Assembly: GCF_003201955.1 (NCBI RefSeq)
Contig: NZ_QJJM01000015.1
Location: forward strand, 1-64,000
Direction: 5' to 3'
Origin: Blastomonas natatoria
Lineage (GTDB): Bacteria; Pseudomonadota; Alphaproteobacteria; Sphingomonadales; Sphingomonadaceae
DNA length: 64,000 nt
The translations under genes were made by a program, and so were the position numbers. The notes below the pieces were generated by a model. That model had not been told where the DNA came from. It did not search any database and saw only the letters and a program-made list of their open reading frames with translations. Positions 7,789 to 15,915 of the stretch are shown here, one piece after another; within the stretch, counting starts at the first letter, position 1; each line of letters starts with the position of its first letter.

Positions 7789-8265
7789 ATGGCAATCCGC
7801 CGCTTGGTCACCCTCAAGAAAGACAATGACCATTTGGTCGTAGAGGTAGACCTCGATGGGCCGATGCCGATTGGCCTTGTGGTCCATAAGGGCGAGCGCG
7901 ACGCTACCATGCGGCTACTCATGGCGAAGAGTGGCAGCGCAATCGACAAACCCGGAAGAGTTTGCAGATTTCAACCCGATCAGTTGGGCTCTGCTGAAAT
8001 GCTTGTCGATGAGCTTCGCGACAGGCTCCGCCGGATCGCTTCGAAACCCCTTAGTCTCAAGCAGATTGAGAAGCTGTTGTCGCTCACCCCCGCCGAACGC
8101 AACCGGTGGTCGAAAGATGGCCGACTGCAAATTTCCGGGACATCCAAAATACGCCGAGGGGACAACCTCATTTCGCTCGCGACCTATAATGTGGATGCGG
8201 TGGAACGGTTGCTTGAAAATCCTGCCATCGTTGAGGCTTGGCGTCGTTCCGATGCCAGTCGTTAA
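7789..8265 (+). CDS. Unknown protein between two duplicated cobalamin riboswitches
   Basis: A 158-residue protein from ATG 7789 (MAIRRLVTLKKDNDHLVVEV). The frame stays open upstream into the riboswitch, but that part is RNA structure rather than protein. The N-terminal half is beta-rich by eye. The C-terminal half (SLKQIEKLLSLTPAERNRWSK, then a basic TSKIRRGD loop and YNVDAVERLL) has the look of a helix-turn-helix or winged DNA-binding region. No transporter or B12 enzyme motif is present. It sits between two ~299-bp direct repeats, each carrying a cobalamin riboswitch, so it was probably captured when the repeat duplicated, or it is a passenger. It could be B12-repressed through the first copy. 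Function unknown. Confidence 0.55.
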   Translation: MAIRRLVTLKKDNDHLVVEVDLDGPMPIGLVVHKGERDATMRLLMAKSGSAIDKPGRVCRFQPDQLGSAEMLVDELRDRLRRIASKPLSLKQIEKLLSLTPAERNRWSKDGRLQISGTSKIRRGDNLISLATYNVDAVERLLENPAIVEAWRRSDASR

Positions 8266-8319
8266 GGGATTGGCTTTCGGGCGACTTTCGACTAGTGGAT
8301 CAACGTCAACGGTTTAAGA

Positions 8320-8617
8320 CCGTTGTCAACAGATCGCGCCGGTGCCCGAGAGGGCTTAATTCGGGAACACGGTGAGGAGCGGCCTTGGCTGATCCGAATC
8401 CGAGGCTGTCCCTGCAACTGTAAGCGGCGAGCGCGATGCACATCGCTTCCACCTTCGGGCGGAAGCAGCCACTGGGCCTTACGCTTGTCCAAGCGCGGCC
8501 TGGGAAGGCCGTGCATCAAGCTATGACCCGCGAGCCAGGAGACCTGCCGGCGTTTGGTCGCTCTTGCTGCGGTCCAGGGGATGGCCATGGCACGGTAACC
8601 TCCGTCTGAGCGACGAA
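8320..8617 (+). repeat. Riboswitch-bearing direct repeat, copy 2
   Basis: The second copy of the ~299-bp repeat also present at 7341-7639. Just before it, a small hairpin (CAACGGT at 8307-8313 with ACCGTTG at 8319-8325) overlaps the repeat border. It lacks a T-tract, so it is not a typical terminator. Confidence 0.85.
8336..8553 (+). promoter_or_regulatory. Cobalamin riboswitch 2, upstream of btuB
   Basis: The aptamer runs from GCGCCGG (8336-8342) to CCGGCGT (8547-8553), with the core GGCTGTCCCTGCAACTGTAA and a B12 box around 8532-8548. The following hairpin has GTCGCTC at 8557-8563 and GAGCGAC at 8608-8614. It leads into the btuB-btuF-btuC-btuD operon, the classical position for cobalamin repression of corrinoid uptake. 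btuB starts about 165 bases after the hairpin, so control may involve that hairpin and the RNA beyond it. Confidence 0.93.
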
Positions 8618-8780
8618 CCATTGCGGCTGGGGCCGCAGGGTTAGTCCTGCGCGGGTGAATTGTGCCCACTCGCGTTGGCCTGGCCGACCGTTCGTGCGCT
8701 CTCCCGACTCGCCTTGGGAGTTGATGGATCCGGTTGCCCCTTTTCGTCGCGCAGTTGCTCGGCACCAAGGGGGTATCCCG

Positions 8781-10724
8781 ATGAAGAAACCTGTTCTCGT
8801 ATCCACGTTTGCGCTGGCGCTAGCCAGCTGCCCGGCCTTCGCGCAGTCGAACCCGGGACAGCCTACAACCAATGACAGCGGAGAAACCATTGTCGTGACG
8901 GCGTCACGGTCCGGTGAGGCCGTGGCCGTAAACAAGCTCGGTGCGTCGGTGACGGTACTGGACAGCGAAGCGTTGGAGCAGCGCCAGACCCGGATTGTTT
9001 CGGACATTCTGCGCGATGTGCCGGGCGTTGCCGTGAGCCGCACCGGCGCTGCTGGCGGCCTCACCCAGCTCCGGCTTCGCGGCTCCGAGGGCAACCACGT
9101 CCTCGTTCTGATTGACGGTATAGAAGCTTCGGACCCGTATTTTGGCGAGTTCGATTTCGCCACTCTCATTGCCGATCCCGAAGCCCGCGTTGAAGTCCTG
9201 CGAGGGCAGCAGTCCTCGCTTTACGGTTCGGACGCGATCGGCGGCGTTATCCAGTATCTGACATTGACCGGGAAGGAGGCTCCGGGGGTCAGCTTGCGCG
9301 CAGAGGGCGGCAGCTTCAACACCTTCACCGGAAGCGCGCGTGCTGGCGGAGTGTCTGGCGATCTCGATTATGCTGTGTCTGGCGCTTACTATCACACCGG
9401 CGGCTATCCCACGGCACGAAATGGCAGCAGGGATGTCGGCTCCGACATCGCAGGCCTTTCGGCCAAGCTCATCTGGTCGCCGTCCGAAACCTTCAAACTG
9501 ACCGGCGTTGCCCGCTACAGCTTCACGGAAGCCGATACCAACAACAGCGAGAACAATCCGGCGAGCCCGCTATTCGGATTCACCGTCGACAGCCCCGGCG
9601 TGTTCTTCAGAAACAAGGCCTTCTATGGTCTTGTGAGAGCTGAACTGATCGGGCTCGACGGCCGCTGGACGAACGCAGTGACAGGGCAAGTCGCGTTGAG
9701 CGAGCGCAAGGGCTTCGACGCTGCGGGCTTCGATTACGGCAACAAGGGTAACCGCTACAAAGGCTCGTTCGAATCGAGCCTGCGGCTGGGCACCGACGCC
9801 ATCCGGCATCGCCTGACCGCCGCAATCGACGTCGAGCGCGAAGAATTCCAGAACACCACACCGTCATCCTTCGCGTTTCAGGGAAAAAGATCGACCGACA
9901 ATGTCGGGATTGTCGGGCAGTATGAACTGCTGATCAACGACGCATTCTCTTTTGGTGCATCGATCCGCCATGACGAAAATGATCGCTTTGATGACCCCAC
10001 AACTTGGCGGGTTCAAGGCAGTTATTCGCTCCCGACTGGTACCCGTGTTCGCGGTGCCTATGGAACGGGGGTCAAGAATCCGGGCTATTTCGAGCTCTAT
10101 GGATTTTCCGATGGCCGCTATATTGGCAACCCTAACCTGAGGCCCGAGAAGTCGGAAGGGTGGGAAGCCGGCATCGAGCAAAGCTTCAGCGATGGCAAGG
10201 CCACCATAAGCGCGACCTATTTCGATAGCCGCCTGAAGGACGAAATTTTCACGACCTTCCCCGCTCCGACCTTCATAGCGACGCCATCAAACCGTGCAAC
10301 TTTGTCGAAACAGCATGGCATTGAGGTGGCCCTTGCCGCCCGTCCAATTCCCCAGATCAGGCTGGACGCCGCCTACACATGGCTTCATGCGCGAGAAAAC
10401 GGCACAGTCGAGGTGCGTCGCCCCAAGCATATCGGCAGTTTCAACGCGACAGTGTTCAGCAAGGATGAGCGCTTTTCGGGTACGTTGACAGTGCGCTACA
10501 ACGGGCGTCAGACCGATGTCGCGTTTACAAATCCAAGCTTCATTCCGGTGCGCGTGTCCCTGAGGGAATATGTACTGGTTAACCTGAATGCCGAATACAA
10601 GTTGCGCCCCAACATTTCGTTGTTTGCGCGCGTAGAAAACCTCATCAACGAGCAATACGAAGAGGTGTTCAGTTTCGCCACTCCGGGCCGCGCAGGCTAT
10701 GGTGGCGTTCGCGTCCGCTTCTGA
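8781..10724 (+). CDS. btuB: TonB-dependent vitamin B12 outer-membrane receptor BtuB
   Basis: A 647-residue outer-membrane transporter for corrinoids, energised by TonB-ExbBD. The start at 8781 has AAGGGGG upstream and gives a signal peptide of about 21 residues (MKKPVLVSTFALALASCPAFA). A TonB box follows (TIVVTASR, about 34-41). The plug domain comes next (IVSDILRDVPGVAVSRTGAA, then LRLRGSEGNHVLVLIDGIE), then a beta barrel ending in Phe (GGVRVRF), as outer-membrane proteins do. It is first in the uptake operon behind riboswitch 2. Its TGA overlaps the btuF start (TGATG). Length and order are normal for BtuB. Confidence 0.93.
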   Translation: MKKPVLVSTFALALASCPAFAQSNPGQPTTNDSGETIVVTASRSGEAVAVNKLGASVTVLDSEALEQRQTRIVSDILRDVPGVAVSRTGAAGGLTQLRLRGSEGNHVLVLIDGIEASDPYFGEFDFATLIADPEARVEVLRGQQSSLYGSDAIGGVIQYLTLTGKEAPGVSLRAEGGSFNTFTGSARAGGVSGDLDYAVSGAYYHTGGYPTARNGSRDVGSDIAGLSAKLIWSPSETFKLTGVARYSFTEADTNNSENNPASPLFGFTVDSPGVFFRNKAFYGLVRAELIGLDGRWTNAVTGQVALSERKGFDAAGFDYGNKGNRYKGSFESSLRLGTDAIRHRLTAAIDVEREEFQNTTPSSFAFQGKRSTDNVGIVGQYELLINDAFSFGASIRHDENDRFDDPTTWRVQGSYSLPTGTRVRGAYGTGVKNPGYFELYGFSDGRYIGNPNLRPEKSEGWEAGIEQSFSDGKATISATYFDSRLKDEIFTTFPAPTFIATPSNRATLSKQHGIEVALAARPIPQIRLDAAYTWLHARENGTVEVRRPKHIGSFNATVFSKDERFSGTLTVRYNGRQTDVAFTNPSFIPVRVSLREYVLVNLNAEYKLRPNISLFARVENLINEQYEEVFSFATPGRAGYGGVRVRF

Positions 10725-11629
10725 TGTTCCGCAAGGCGCTCTGCCTCCTTTGGATGATCTCCGTGCTTCCGGCTCTGGCCGGTTGCACGGAGCCGTCTGG
10801 TAGTCGCAGCCAGGCGGCAGCAAAGCCAGTCCATGTCATGTCGATGAACCAGTGCACGGATCAGCTTGTCCTGGCATTGCTGCCACCTGAGCGGATCGCG
10901 TCGGTCACTTGGCTGTCGCGCGATCCCGACGGCTCCCTCATGTTCCGCGAGGCTGCGCGTGTCGACATCAACCATGGAATGTCGGAGGAGGTCCTGCGCC
11001 AGAAGCCGGACCTGGTTATTGCCGGGGCATTTACGACGCCGGCAACACGCGGACTGCTTAAGCGATTAGGGTTTCCAATGATCGAGGTCGATCATGCGGA
11101 AACCTACGAAGATATCCGCAAGATAACCCGACAGGTCGCCAAGGCAGTAGGAGAGCCCGCTCGCGGCGAGGAATTGATCGCAAAAATGGACCGCCAACTG
11201 GCCGACCTTGCGCGCGATCCGGGCCCGCCGCTACGAGTGGCTGCGTGGGATGGTGCTGGCTTCAATGCAAGCACGGGGTCTCTCTATGACACTGTGCTCA
11301 AGACAGCCGGTGCGACCAATGTTGCCAACACACTGCAGAAGAGCAGCTACGGCAAACCGGATATCGAAATCCTGCTCCTTTCTGCTCCGTCCCTGCTGGT
11401 GAAAGGCGCCGGGGTAGGTCGCCGCCCGGGGCTTCGCGAAAACGTCGAGCGACACCCTCTAATCCGTCGCTACTGGGACGGTGACCGTACGCTGACGATC
11501 CGACAGGCGTACTACGTTTGCGGAACGCCGATGGTGACGGAAGCCGCGATGCAGTTGCGCAACGAACTTCGTTCAGCGGCTCTCCATGCCCGCTCTCCCC
11601 TTCCCTTTGCCGGTGGGAAATCGCTATGA
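10724..11629 (+). CDS. btuF: Cobalamin ABC transporter substrate-binding lipoprotein BtuF
   Basis: A 301-residue periplasmic binding protein with a lipoprotein signal (lipobox LAGC, Cys at about 21). The body has the two-lobed helical-backbone architecture of BtuF/FhuD-type proteins: VMSMNQCTDQLVLALLPPERI, then PDLVIAG, then a lobe with LLKRLGFPMIEVDHAETYED. It would hand corrinoid from BtuB to the BtuCD permease. It overlaps btuB by one base and btuC by four (ATGA at 11626-11629), so the genes are translationally coupled. It could be a heme- or siderophore-binding relative, but the neighbours favour B12. Confidence 0.88.
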   Translation: MFRKALCLLWMISVLPALAGCTEPSGSRSQAAAKPVHVMSMNQCTDQLVLALLPPERIASVTWLSRDPDGSLMFREAARVDINHGMSEEVLRQKPDLVIAGAFTTPATRGLLKRLGFPMIEVDHAETYEDIRKITRQVAKAVGEPARGEELIAKMDRQLADLARDPGPPLRVAAWDGAGFNASTGSLYDTVLKTAGATNVANTLQKSSYGKPDIEILLLSAPSLLVKGAGVGRRPGLRENVERHPLIRRYWDGDRTLTIRQAYYVCGTPMVTEAAMQLRNELRSAALHARSPLPFAGGKSL

Positions 11630-12612
11630 CCCGGTGGCTTGTTCCCATGCTGGTCAGTTGTCTGCTCGCCAGCGCTTTCGCTTCGGTGCTGGCTGGCTCC
11701 GTCTGGTTGACACCACGCGAAGCGTTTCAGGCGCTGGCTTTCGATCATGCGGATCTGGCTGGCCAGATCGTCACCCAGATCCGCCTGCCACGGGTTGTCC
11801 TTTCGATGGCCATCGGTGGCATCCTTGGCCTCTCGGGTGCCGTCATGCAGGGGCTGTTGCGAAACCCGCTGGCTGACCCCGGCCTGCTGGGCGTTTCGGC
11901 AGGTGCCTCGCTCGGTGCGGTCATCGCCATCTATTTCGGCTTTGCCGCCAGTTTTACCCTTGCCGCTCCGCTGTTTGGTCTGACAGGTGCATTCGTCACC
12001 ACAGGCATTGCCTTCATCCTTGCGCGGGGAGGCGGTACCCTATCGCTCATCCTGGCCGGGGCAGCAGTCAGCAGCATAGCCAGTGCAGGCGTCAGTCTGG
12101 CGCTCAACCTCTCCCCCAATCCTTATGCCGCTTACGAGATCATGACCTGGCTGATGGGTTCGCTTGCCGATCGAAGCTGGGATCATGTCCGCCTTGCCAC
12201 ACCCTTTATCCTTGCCGGGGGTACGATGCTTCTGCTGACGGGCCGAGCTCTGGATGCTCTTGCATTGGGTGAAGCGCAGGCTGAAAGCCTGGGGATTGCG
12301 GTTTCACGAACGCGCATGCTGGCGCTGATCGGTACGGCCCTTGGCGTCGGAGGCGCAACCGCCGTATCCGGAACGATCGGTTTCGTAGGCCTGATTGCGC
12401 CTCACCTTGTCCGGCCTCTGGTCGCCCATCGTCCAGGCAAGGTGCTCATCCCGGCCATGCTGGTTGGAGCCGTTCTGGTAACCCTCGCCGACATCGCGTC
12501 GCGCACATTGGTATTCCGGGGCATGCCGCTAAATCTCGGGGTGTTCATCAGCCTGATCGGGGCACCGTTCTTCCTGTGGCTGGTCCTTCATGTCCGGAGA
12601 CGCACCGCATGA
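11626..12612 (+). CDS. btuC: Cobalamin ABC transporter permease BtuC
   Basis: A 328-residue FecCD/BtuC-family inner-membrane permease with about ten hydrophobic segments. Family landmarks are RLPRVVLSMAIGGILGLSGA followed by MQGLLRNPLADPGLLGVSAGA, the cytoplasmic GTIGFVGLIAPHLVRPLV loop that contacts the ATPase, and the end GVFISLIGAPFFLWLVL. The ATG at 11626 overlaps the btuF stop; a longer upstream frame lies inside btuF and is not used. Its stop overlaps the btuD start (ATGA). It appears intact. Confidence 0.93.
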   Translation: MTRWLVPMLVSCLLASAFASVLAGSVWLTPREAFQALAFDHADLAGQIVTQIRLPRVVLSMAIGGILGLSGAVMQGLLRNPLADPGLLGVSAGASLGAVIAIYFGFAASFTLAAPLFGLTGAFVTTGIAFILARGGGTLSLILAGAAVSSIASAGVSLALNLSPNPYAAYEIMTWLMGSLADRSWDHVRLATPFILAGGTMLLLTGRALDALALGEAQAESLGIAVSRTRMLALIGTALGVGGATAVSGTIGFVGLIAPHLVRPLVAHRPGKVLIPAMLVGAVLVTLADIASRTLVFRGMPLNLGVFISLIGAPFFLWLVLHVRRRTA

Positions 12613-13391
12613 GCGCGCTGCACTTTCATGGTGTTTCGGCGCGCCGGGGGCAGCGTCTGGTCCTTGACGGGATATCGGCGCGTGTTCCATCGGGCCATCT
12701 GACTGCTGTGATCGGCCCCAATGGCGCCGGCAAGAGCACCTTGCTGGACATCACATCGGGCCTCAAACGCCCGGTGCAAGGTTCGGTCGAACTCGATGGC
12801 AAGGACCTCCACCGCCTTGGCCGCCGGGAACTTGCCAAGTTGCGTGCCTATCTGCCGCAACGTGCGGGGGTTGATTGGCCGATCACCGTAGAGCGCGTGG
12901 TTGCGCTCGGGCTGACTCCGGCGCTGCCAGCATTCGGCACCATACCGTCCGCTCTGCTTCCCGCCATCGACGATGCACTGCTCGCCTGCGATCTGCTGGG
13001 TTTGCGGGATCGGCCAGCCACGCAATTGTCGGGTGGCGAACTGGCGCGGGCAATGCTGGCCCGCGCGATTGTCGGCGATCCAGCGCTTCTGATCGTTGAT
13101 GAACCAACCGCGGGTCTGGATCCACGCCATGCCATCGATGCCGTCCAGCGTCTCAAGGCCCGGACCACGGCCGGGTGCACGGTTGTCATGGCGATCCACG
13201 ATCTTGATCTGGCCTTGGCCTTCGCGGACTCGATCCTCGCAATCCGCGATGGGCGATTGCTTGCACACGGTCCGACGCACGAAGTCGTCACCGAAAGCCT
13301 ACTCACCTCGCTCTATGACGTTCCGGTCCGGTTATCTCGTGACGGGGACGGCATTTCCGTCCGCTTTCTCAAGTCCGGGGTATCATCATGA
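12609..13391 (+). CDS. btuD: Cobalamin ABC transporter ATP-binding protein BtuD
   Basis: A 260-residue ABC ATPase with Walker A GPNGAGKS (about 37-44), signature LSGGELARAMLARA, Walker B LLIVDEPTAGLD and switch His in MAIHDLDLA. The Q-loop has YLPQ. It powers corrinoid import through BtuC. The start at 12609 overlaps the btuC stop by four bases, and its own stop overlaps the next gene (ATGA at 13388-13391). The family alone could be hemin or siderophore uptake; position behind a B12 riboswitch and btuB fixes the role. Confidence 0.92.
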   Translation: MSALHFHGVSARRGQRLVLDGISARVPSGHLTAVIGPNGAGKSTLLDITSGLKRPVQGSVELDGKDLHRLGRRELAKLRAYLPQRAGVDWPITVERVVALGLTPALPAFGTIPSALLPAIDDALLACDLLGLRDRPATQLSGGELARAMLARAIVGDPALLIVDEPTAGLDPRHAIDAVQRLKARTTAGCTVVMAIHDLDLALAFADSILAIRDGRLLAHGPTHEVVTESLLTSLYDVPVRLSRDGDGISVRFLKSGVSS

Positions 13392-14368
13392 ACCAGATTT
13401 CCTTTGACGAACTGGCACGTCTCGCGTGCGACCCTGGCCATGGCTGGAGCATCGGCACATTCGGTGCGATCGGCGAATTCATTCGCGACGAGGATGAGCC
13501 GGCCACGGTTCAAAACGACCGCGACAATATCGAAATCGTGACCGCTCGCGGTGCCTTGCGGATCAGGCATTCGGATAGCTTTGAATGCCTTGCCTGGGAT
13601 AGCCTGTCCTCTGATGGCGAAAGCTGGGGTCATGCAATGGCGCTCTGCGCGCCTCTGACTGGTTCGGTCGATCGGGCTGTCGTATCTTTGGGCGCCGATA
13701 CCGACGCCATTCGCAGGGAAGACCAGTCGAGCCGCCTGTTCGACATGGGCGTTTGTAACGGCACCATAAGGATGTGCGCCCGCACTGACGACGAAGCGCT
13801 GATCGGGGCTCTCGAGGCTCTTGAAGGTCAGGACCTGCTGTCTTCGCCAACAGTCATGGCCGAGGTTCTGCGTGCGCAGCCCCACCGGGTCATGCTCTCG
13901 CCTGCCGGACGGATCGAAGTCTTCCAACCGATTCCGCCTCCGGATGGGAAATCGCCGGAAGGCCCGCACACCCATCTGCTTGCCAAGCTTATCGGGAAGG
14001 GTCGGCCACATGGCGCCAACGTCCCCATTCCGGATGGCTATCAGTCGATCCTGAACATTCACCCTCGCTCACCTTGGCGGAACGCACTGGGTGAACGGCA
14101 CGATTTCGTGCCCGATACGGACACCGCCTTTTCACCTATGCTTGAACGCTTTGGCCTTGATCAGGATCGTGCCGTGGACGCACATATCCGCACCGCTGTG
14201 GCTGAAGGCGCAAACCCTGAATTCTTTGATTGGCCCGACACACGGCGGGGCCGAACGAAAGCCCGCATCGTCCTGCGCCGTCTTGCCGCTGCCGGTCACG
14301 AGCACGTGGGTCCCTGGCGCGTCTGGTTCGACCGCGCTCCCGTTGAAACCGATGAAACGGAACAGTGA
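13388..14368 (+). CDS. Conserved unknown protein, last gene of the B12 uptake operon
   Basis: A 326-residue soluble protein; no signal peptide or membrane segment is visible. It overlaps btuD by four bases, so it is produced with the transporter. The centre contains a His-rich stretch (EGPHTHLLAKLIGKGRPHGAN) followed by PIPDGYQSILNIHPRSPW, and Cys residues at VCNGTIRMCAR. I cannot name the family with confidence. The coupling to btuBFCD suggests a role in corrinoid handling or processing after import, for example a trafficking or decyanation-like step, but this is inference only. It could also be a cytosolic metal-binding protein. Confidence 0.7.
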   Translation: MNQISFDELARLACDPGHGWSIGTFGAIGEFIRDEDEPATVQNDRDNIEIVTARGALRIRHSDSFECLAWDSLSSDGESWGHAMALCAPLTGSVDRAVVSLGADTDAIRREDQSSRLFDMGVCNGTIRMCARTDDEALIGALEALEGQDLLSSPTVMAEVLRAQPHRVMLSPAGRIEVFQPIPPPDGKSPEGPHTHLLAKLIGKGRPHGANVPIPDGYQSILNIHPRSPWRNALGERHDFVPDTDTAFSPMLERFGLDQDRAVDAHIRTAVAEGANPEFFDWPDTRRGRTKARIVLRRLAAAGHEHVGPWRVWFDRAPVETDETEQ

Positions 14369-14400
14369 GGTTGCGCCTGCAATTTCAGCGCGAACTTTGA

Positions 14401-14429
14401 TTGGCATGATCGAAGTTTGGGTCTAGAGA
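14401..14429 (+). promoter_or_regulatory. Predicted promoter for riboswitch 3 and the cob operon
   Basis: TTGGCA at 14401-14406 and TAGAGA at 14424-14429 are spaced by 17 bases. Initiation near 14436 would begin the RNA about 35 bases before the aptamer. This layout matches that of riboswitch 1. Sequence prediction only. Confidence 0.45.
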
Positions 14430-14470
14430 TATTCAATGATGATGCGGGTTTGCCCGTGCCATCGATGATC

Positions 14471-14676
14471 GCGCCGGTGCCCCCAACGGGGCTTAATCGG
14501 GAATGCGGTGCGGGAGCGTAGCTCCCAAATCCGCGGCTGTCCCTGCAACTGTAAGCGGATAGCGCGATGCACATTTTTCCTGCGCGTGCAGGAAAAGCCA
14601 CTGGACCGCGCATGAACGCGCATCTGGGAAGGCGTGCATCAAGCTGTGACCCGCGAGCCAGGAGACCTGCCGGCGC
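14471..14676 (+). promoter_or_regulatory. Cobalamin riboswitch 3, upstream of the cob biosynthesis operon
   Basis: Closing stem GCGCCGG (14471-14477) with CCGGCGC (14670-14676). The core GGCTGTCCCTGCAACTGTAA and the B12 box around 14655-14671 are present. It is clearly diverged from copies 1 and 2 in the peripheral arms but keeps the same downstream hairpin (GTCGCTC 14681-14687, GAGCGAC 14733-14739, with CCAGGGGATGGCCA in the loop). The first gene, cobW, starts 130 bases after that hairpin. It should repress the whole de novo pathway when adenosylcobalamin is plentiful. Confidence 0.93.
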
Positions 14677-14869
14677 TCTGGTCGCTCTTGCCCGGGTCCA
14701 GGGGATGGCCAAGGCACGGTACTCTTCCGTCTGAGCGACGAAGCTGTGCGGCTGGGGCTGCACGGCCGCGTGGTTTCGGGCGTCTGTCGCGCCAGCCCGT
14801 TGTCGCGCGCCGACCGGACCTGTCCGGCAAGCCCTGCCCGGTGTCGCTCTGGCGCGCGGAGGAACTGCC

Positions 14870-15907
14870 ATGTCGGACCTGTCAAAGGTACCCGTCACGA
14901 TCATCACCGGCTTTCTGGGTGCCGGTAAGACCACGCTGATCAGCCACCTGATCCGCAACGCTGGCGGACGCCGATTGGCTGTGGTCGTCAATGAATTCGG
15001 TACTCTGGGGGTGGATGGGGACATCCTACAATCCTGCGCCATTCCCGATTGCCCGGCGGAAAACATCGTCGAACTGGCCAACGGCTGCATCTGCTGCACC
15101 GTGGCGGACGATTTCATTCCCACCGTAGAGCGCCTGCTCGCGCTTGATCCGCGCCCTGACCATATCCTGATCGAGACATCAGGGCTGGCCCTGCCCAAGC
15201 CCTTGCTCAAGGCCTTCGACTGGCCGGCAATCCGCAGTCGCATCACGGTGGATGGCGTCCTTGCGCTGGCCGATGCCGAAGCGGTTGCTGCCGGACGGTT
15301 TGCCCCCGATCTTGCAGCGCTGGAGGCCCAGCGCGCCGCAGACCCGGGGATCGACCACGAAACCCCGCTGTCCGAAGTCTTCGAGGACCAGCTTGCCTGC
15401 GCCGATCTCGTTTTGCTGACCAAGGTTGATCTGGCCGGACCTGACGGAGTCGCTGCCGCAAGGGCAGCCATTGCGGCCGAAGCACCCCGCCCCGTGCCTG
15501 TGATCGAGATAGCCGAAGGGATTGTCGACCCTCGCGTGATCCTTGGACTTGGAGCTGCCGCCGAAGACGATATCGCTGCCCGGCCCTCGCATCACGACAA
15601 TGAGGATGATCACGAGCACGACGATTTCGACAGCACCGTCATCGCGCTCGGCGAGATTGCCGATCCCGCCGATTTGGTGGCGCGTATCGAAACGCTCGCC
15701 CGCGACCATCGCATCCTGCGGGTAAAAGGCTACGCTGCCGTGACTGGCAAGCCCTTGCGCCTCTTGGTGCAGGCCGTCGGGTCGAGGGTTCGTCACCAGT
15801 ACGACCGCCCATGGCGCCCCGATGAGCGGCGCCAGACCACCCTGGTCGCCATCGCCGAGCATGACGATATCGACGAGCCTGCCATTCGCGCGGTGCTGGC
15901 AGGCTAA
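14870..15907 (+). CDS. cobW: Cobalamin biosynthesis GTPase/metallochaperone CobW
   Basis: A 345-residue G3E-family GTPase. It has the P-loop GFLGAGKTTL (about 14-23), the metal-binding CxCC motif in ANGCICCTV (about 72-80) and the guanine-specificity TKVD near residue 183. A His/Asp-rich insertion (HHDNEDDHEHDDFD) near residue 240 probably binds metal, and a CobW C-terminal domain follows. It is thought to deliver Co2+ to the cobaltochelatase. GGAGG at 14858-14862 sets the start. It is the first gene after riboswitch 3; cobN follows after 8 bases. Confidence 0.93.
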   Translation: MSDLSKVPVTIITGFLGAGKTTLISHLIRNAGGRRLAVVVNEFGTLGVDGDILQSCAIPDCPAENIVELANGCICCTVADDFIPTVERLLALDPRPDHILIETSGLALPKPLLKAFDWPAIRSRITVDGVLALADAEAVAAGRFAPDLAALEAQRAADPGIDHETPLSEVFEDQLACADLVLLTKVDLAGPDGVAAARAAIAAEAPRPVPVIEIAEGIVDPRVILGLGAAAEDDIAARPSHHDNEDDHEHDDFDSTVIALGEIADPADLVARIETLARDHRILRVKGYAAVTGKPLRLLVQAVGSRVRHQYDRPWRPDERRQTTLVAIAEHDDIDEPAIRAVLAG

Positions 15908-15915
15908 GCTAGGCC

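Noticed and set aside
7357-8553. A tandem riboswitch acting as one two-input gate on btuB
   Set aside because: Tandem gates have adjacent aptamers in one leader. Here 761 bases and a whole gene separate them, so duplication is the simpler reading.
14296-15471. 391-codon minus-strand open frame over riboswitch 3 and cobW
   Set aside because: It runs through the riboswitch structure and opposite the conserved CobW motifs; low-complexity translation.
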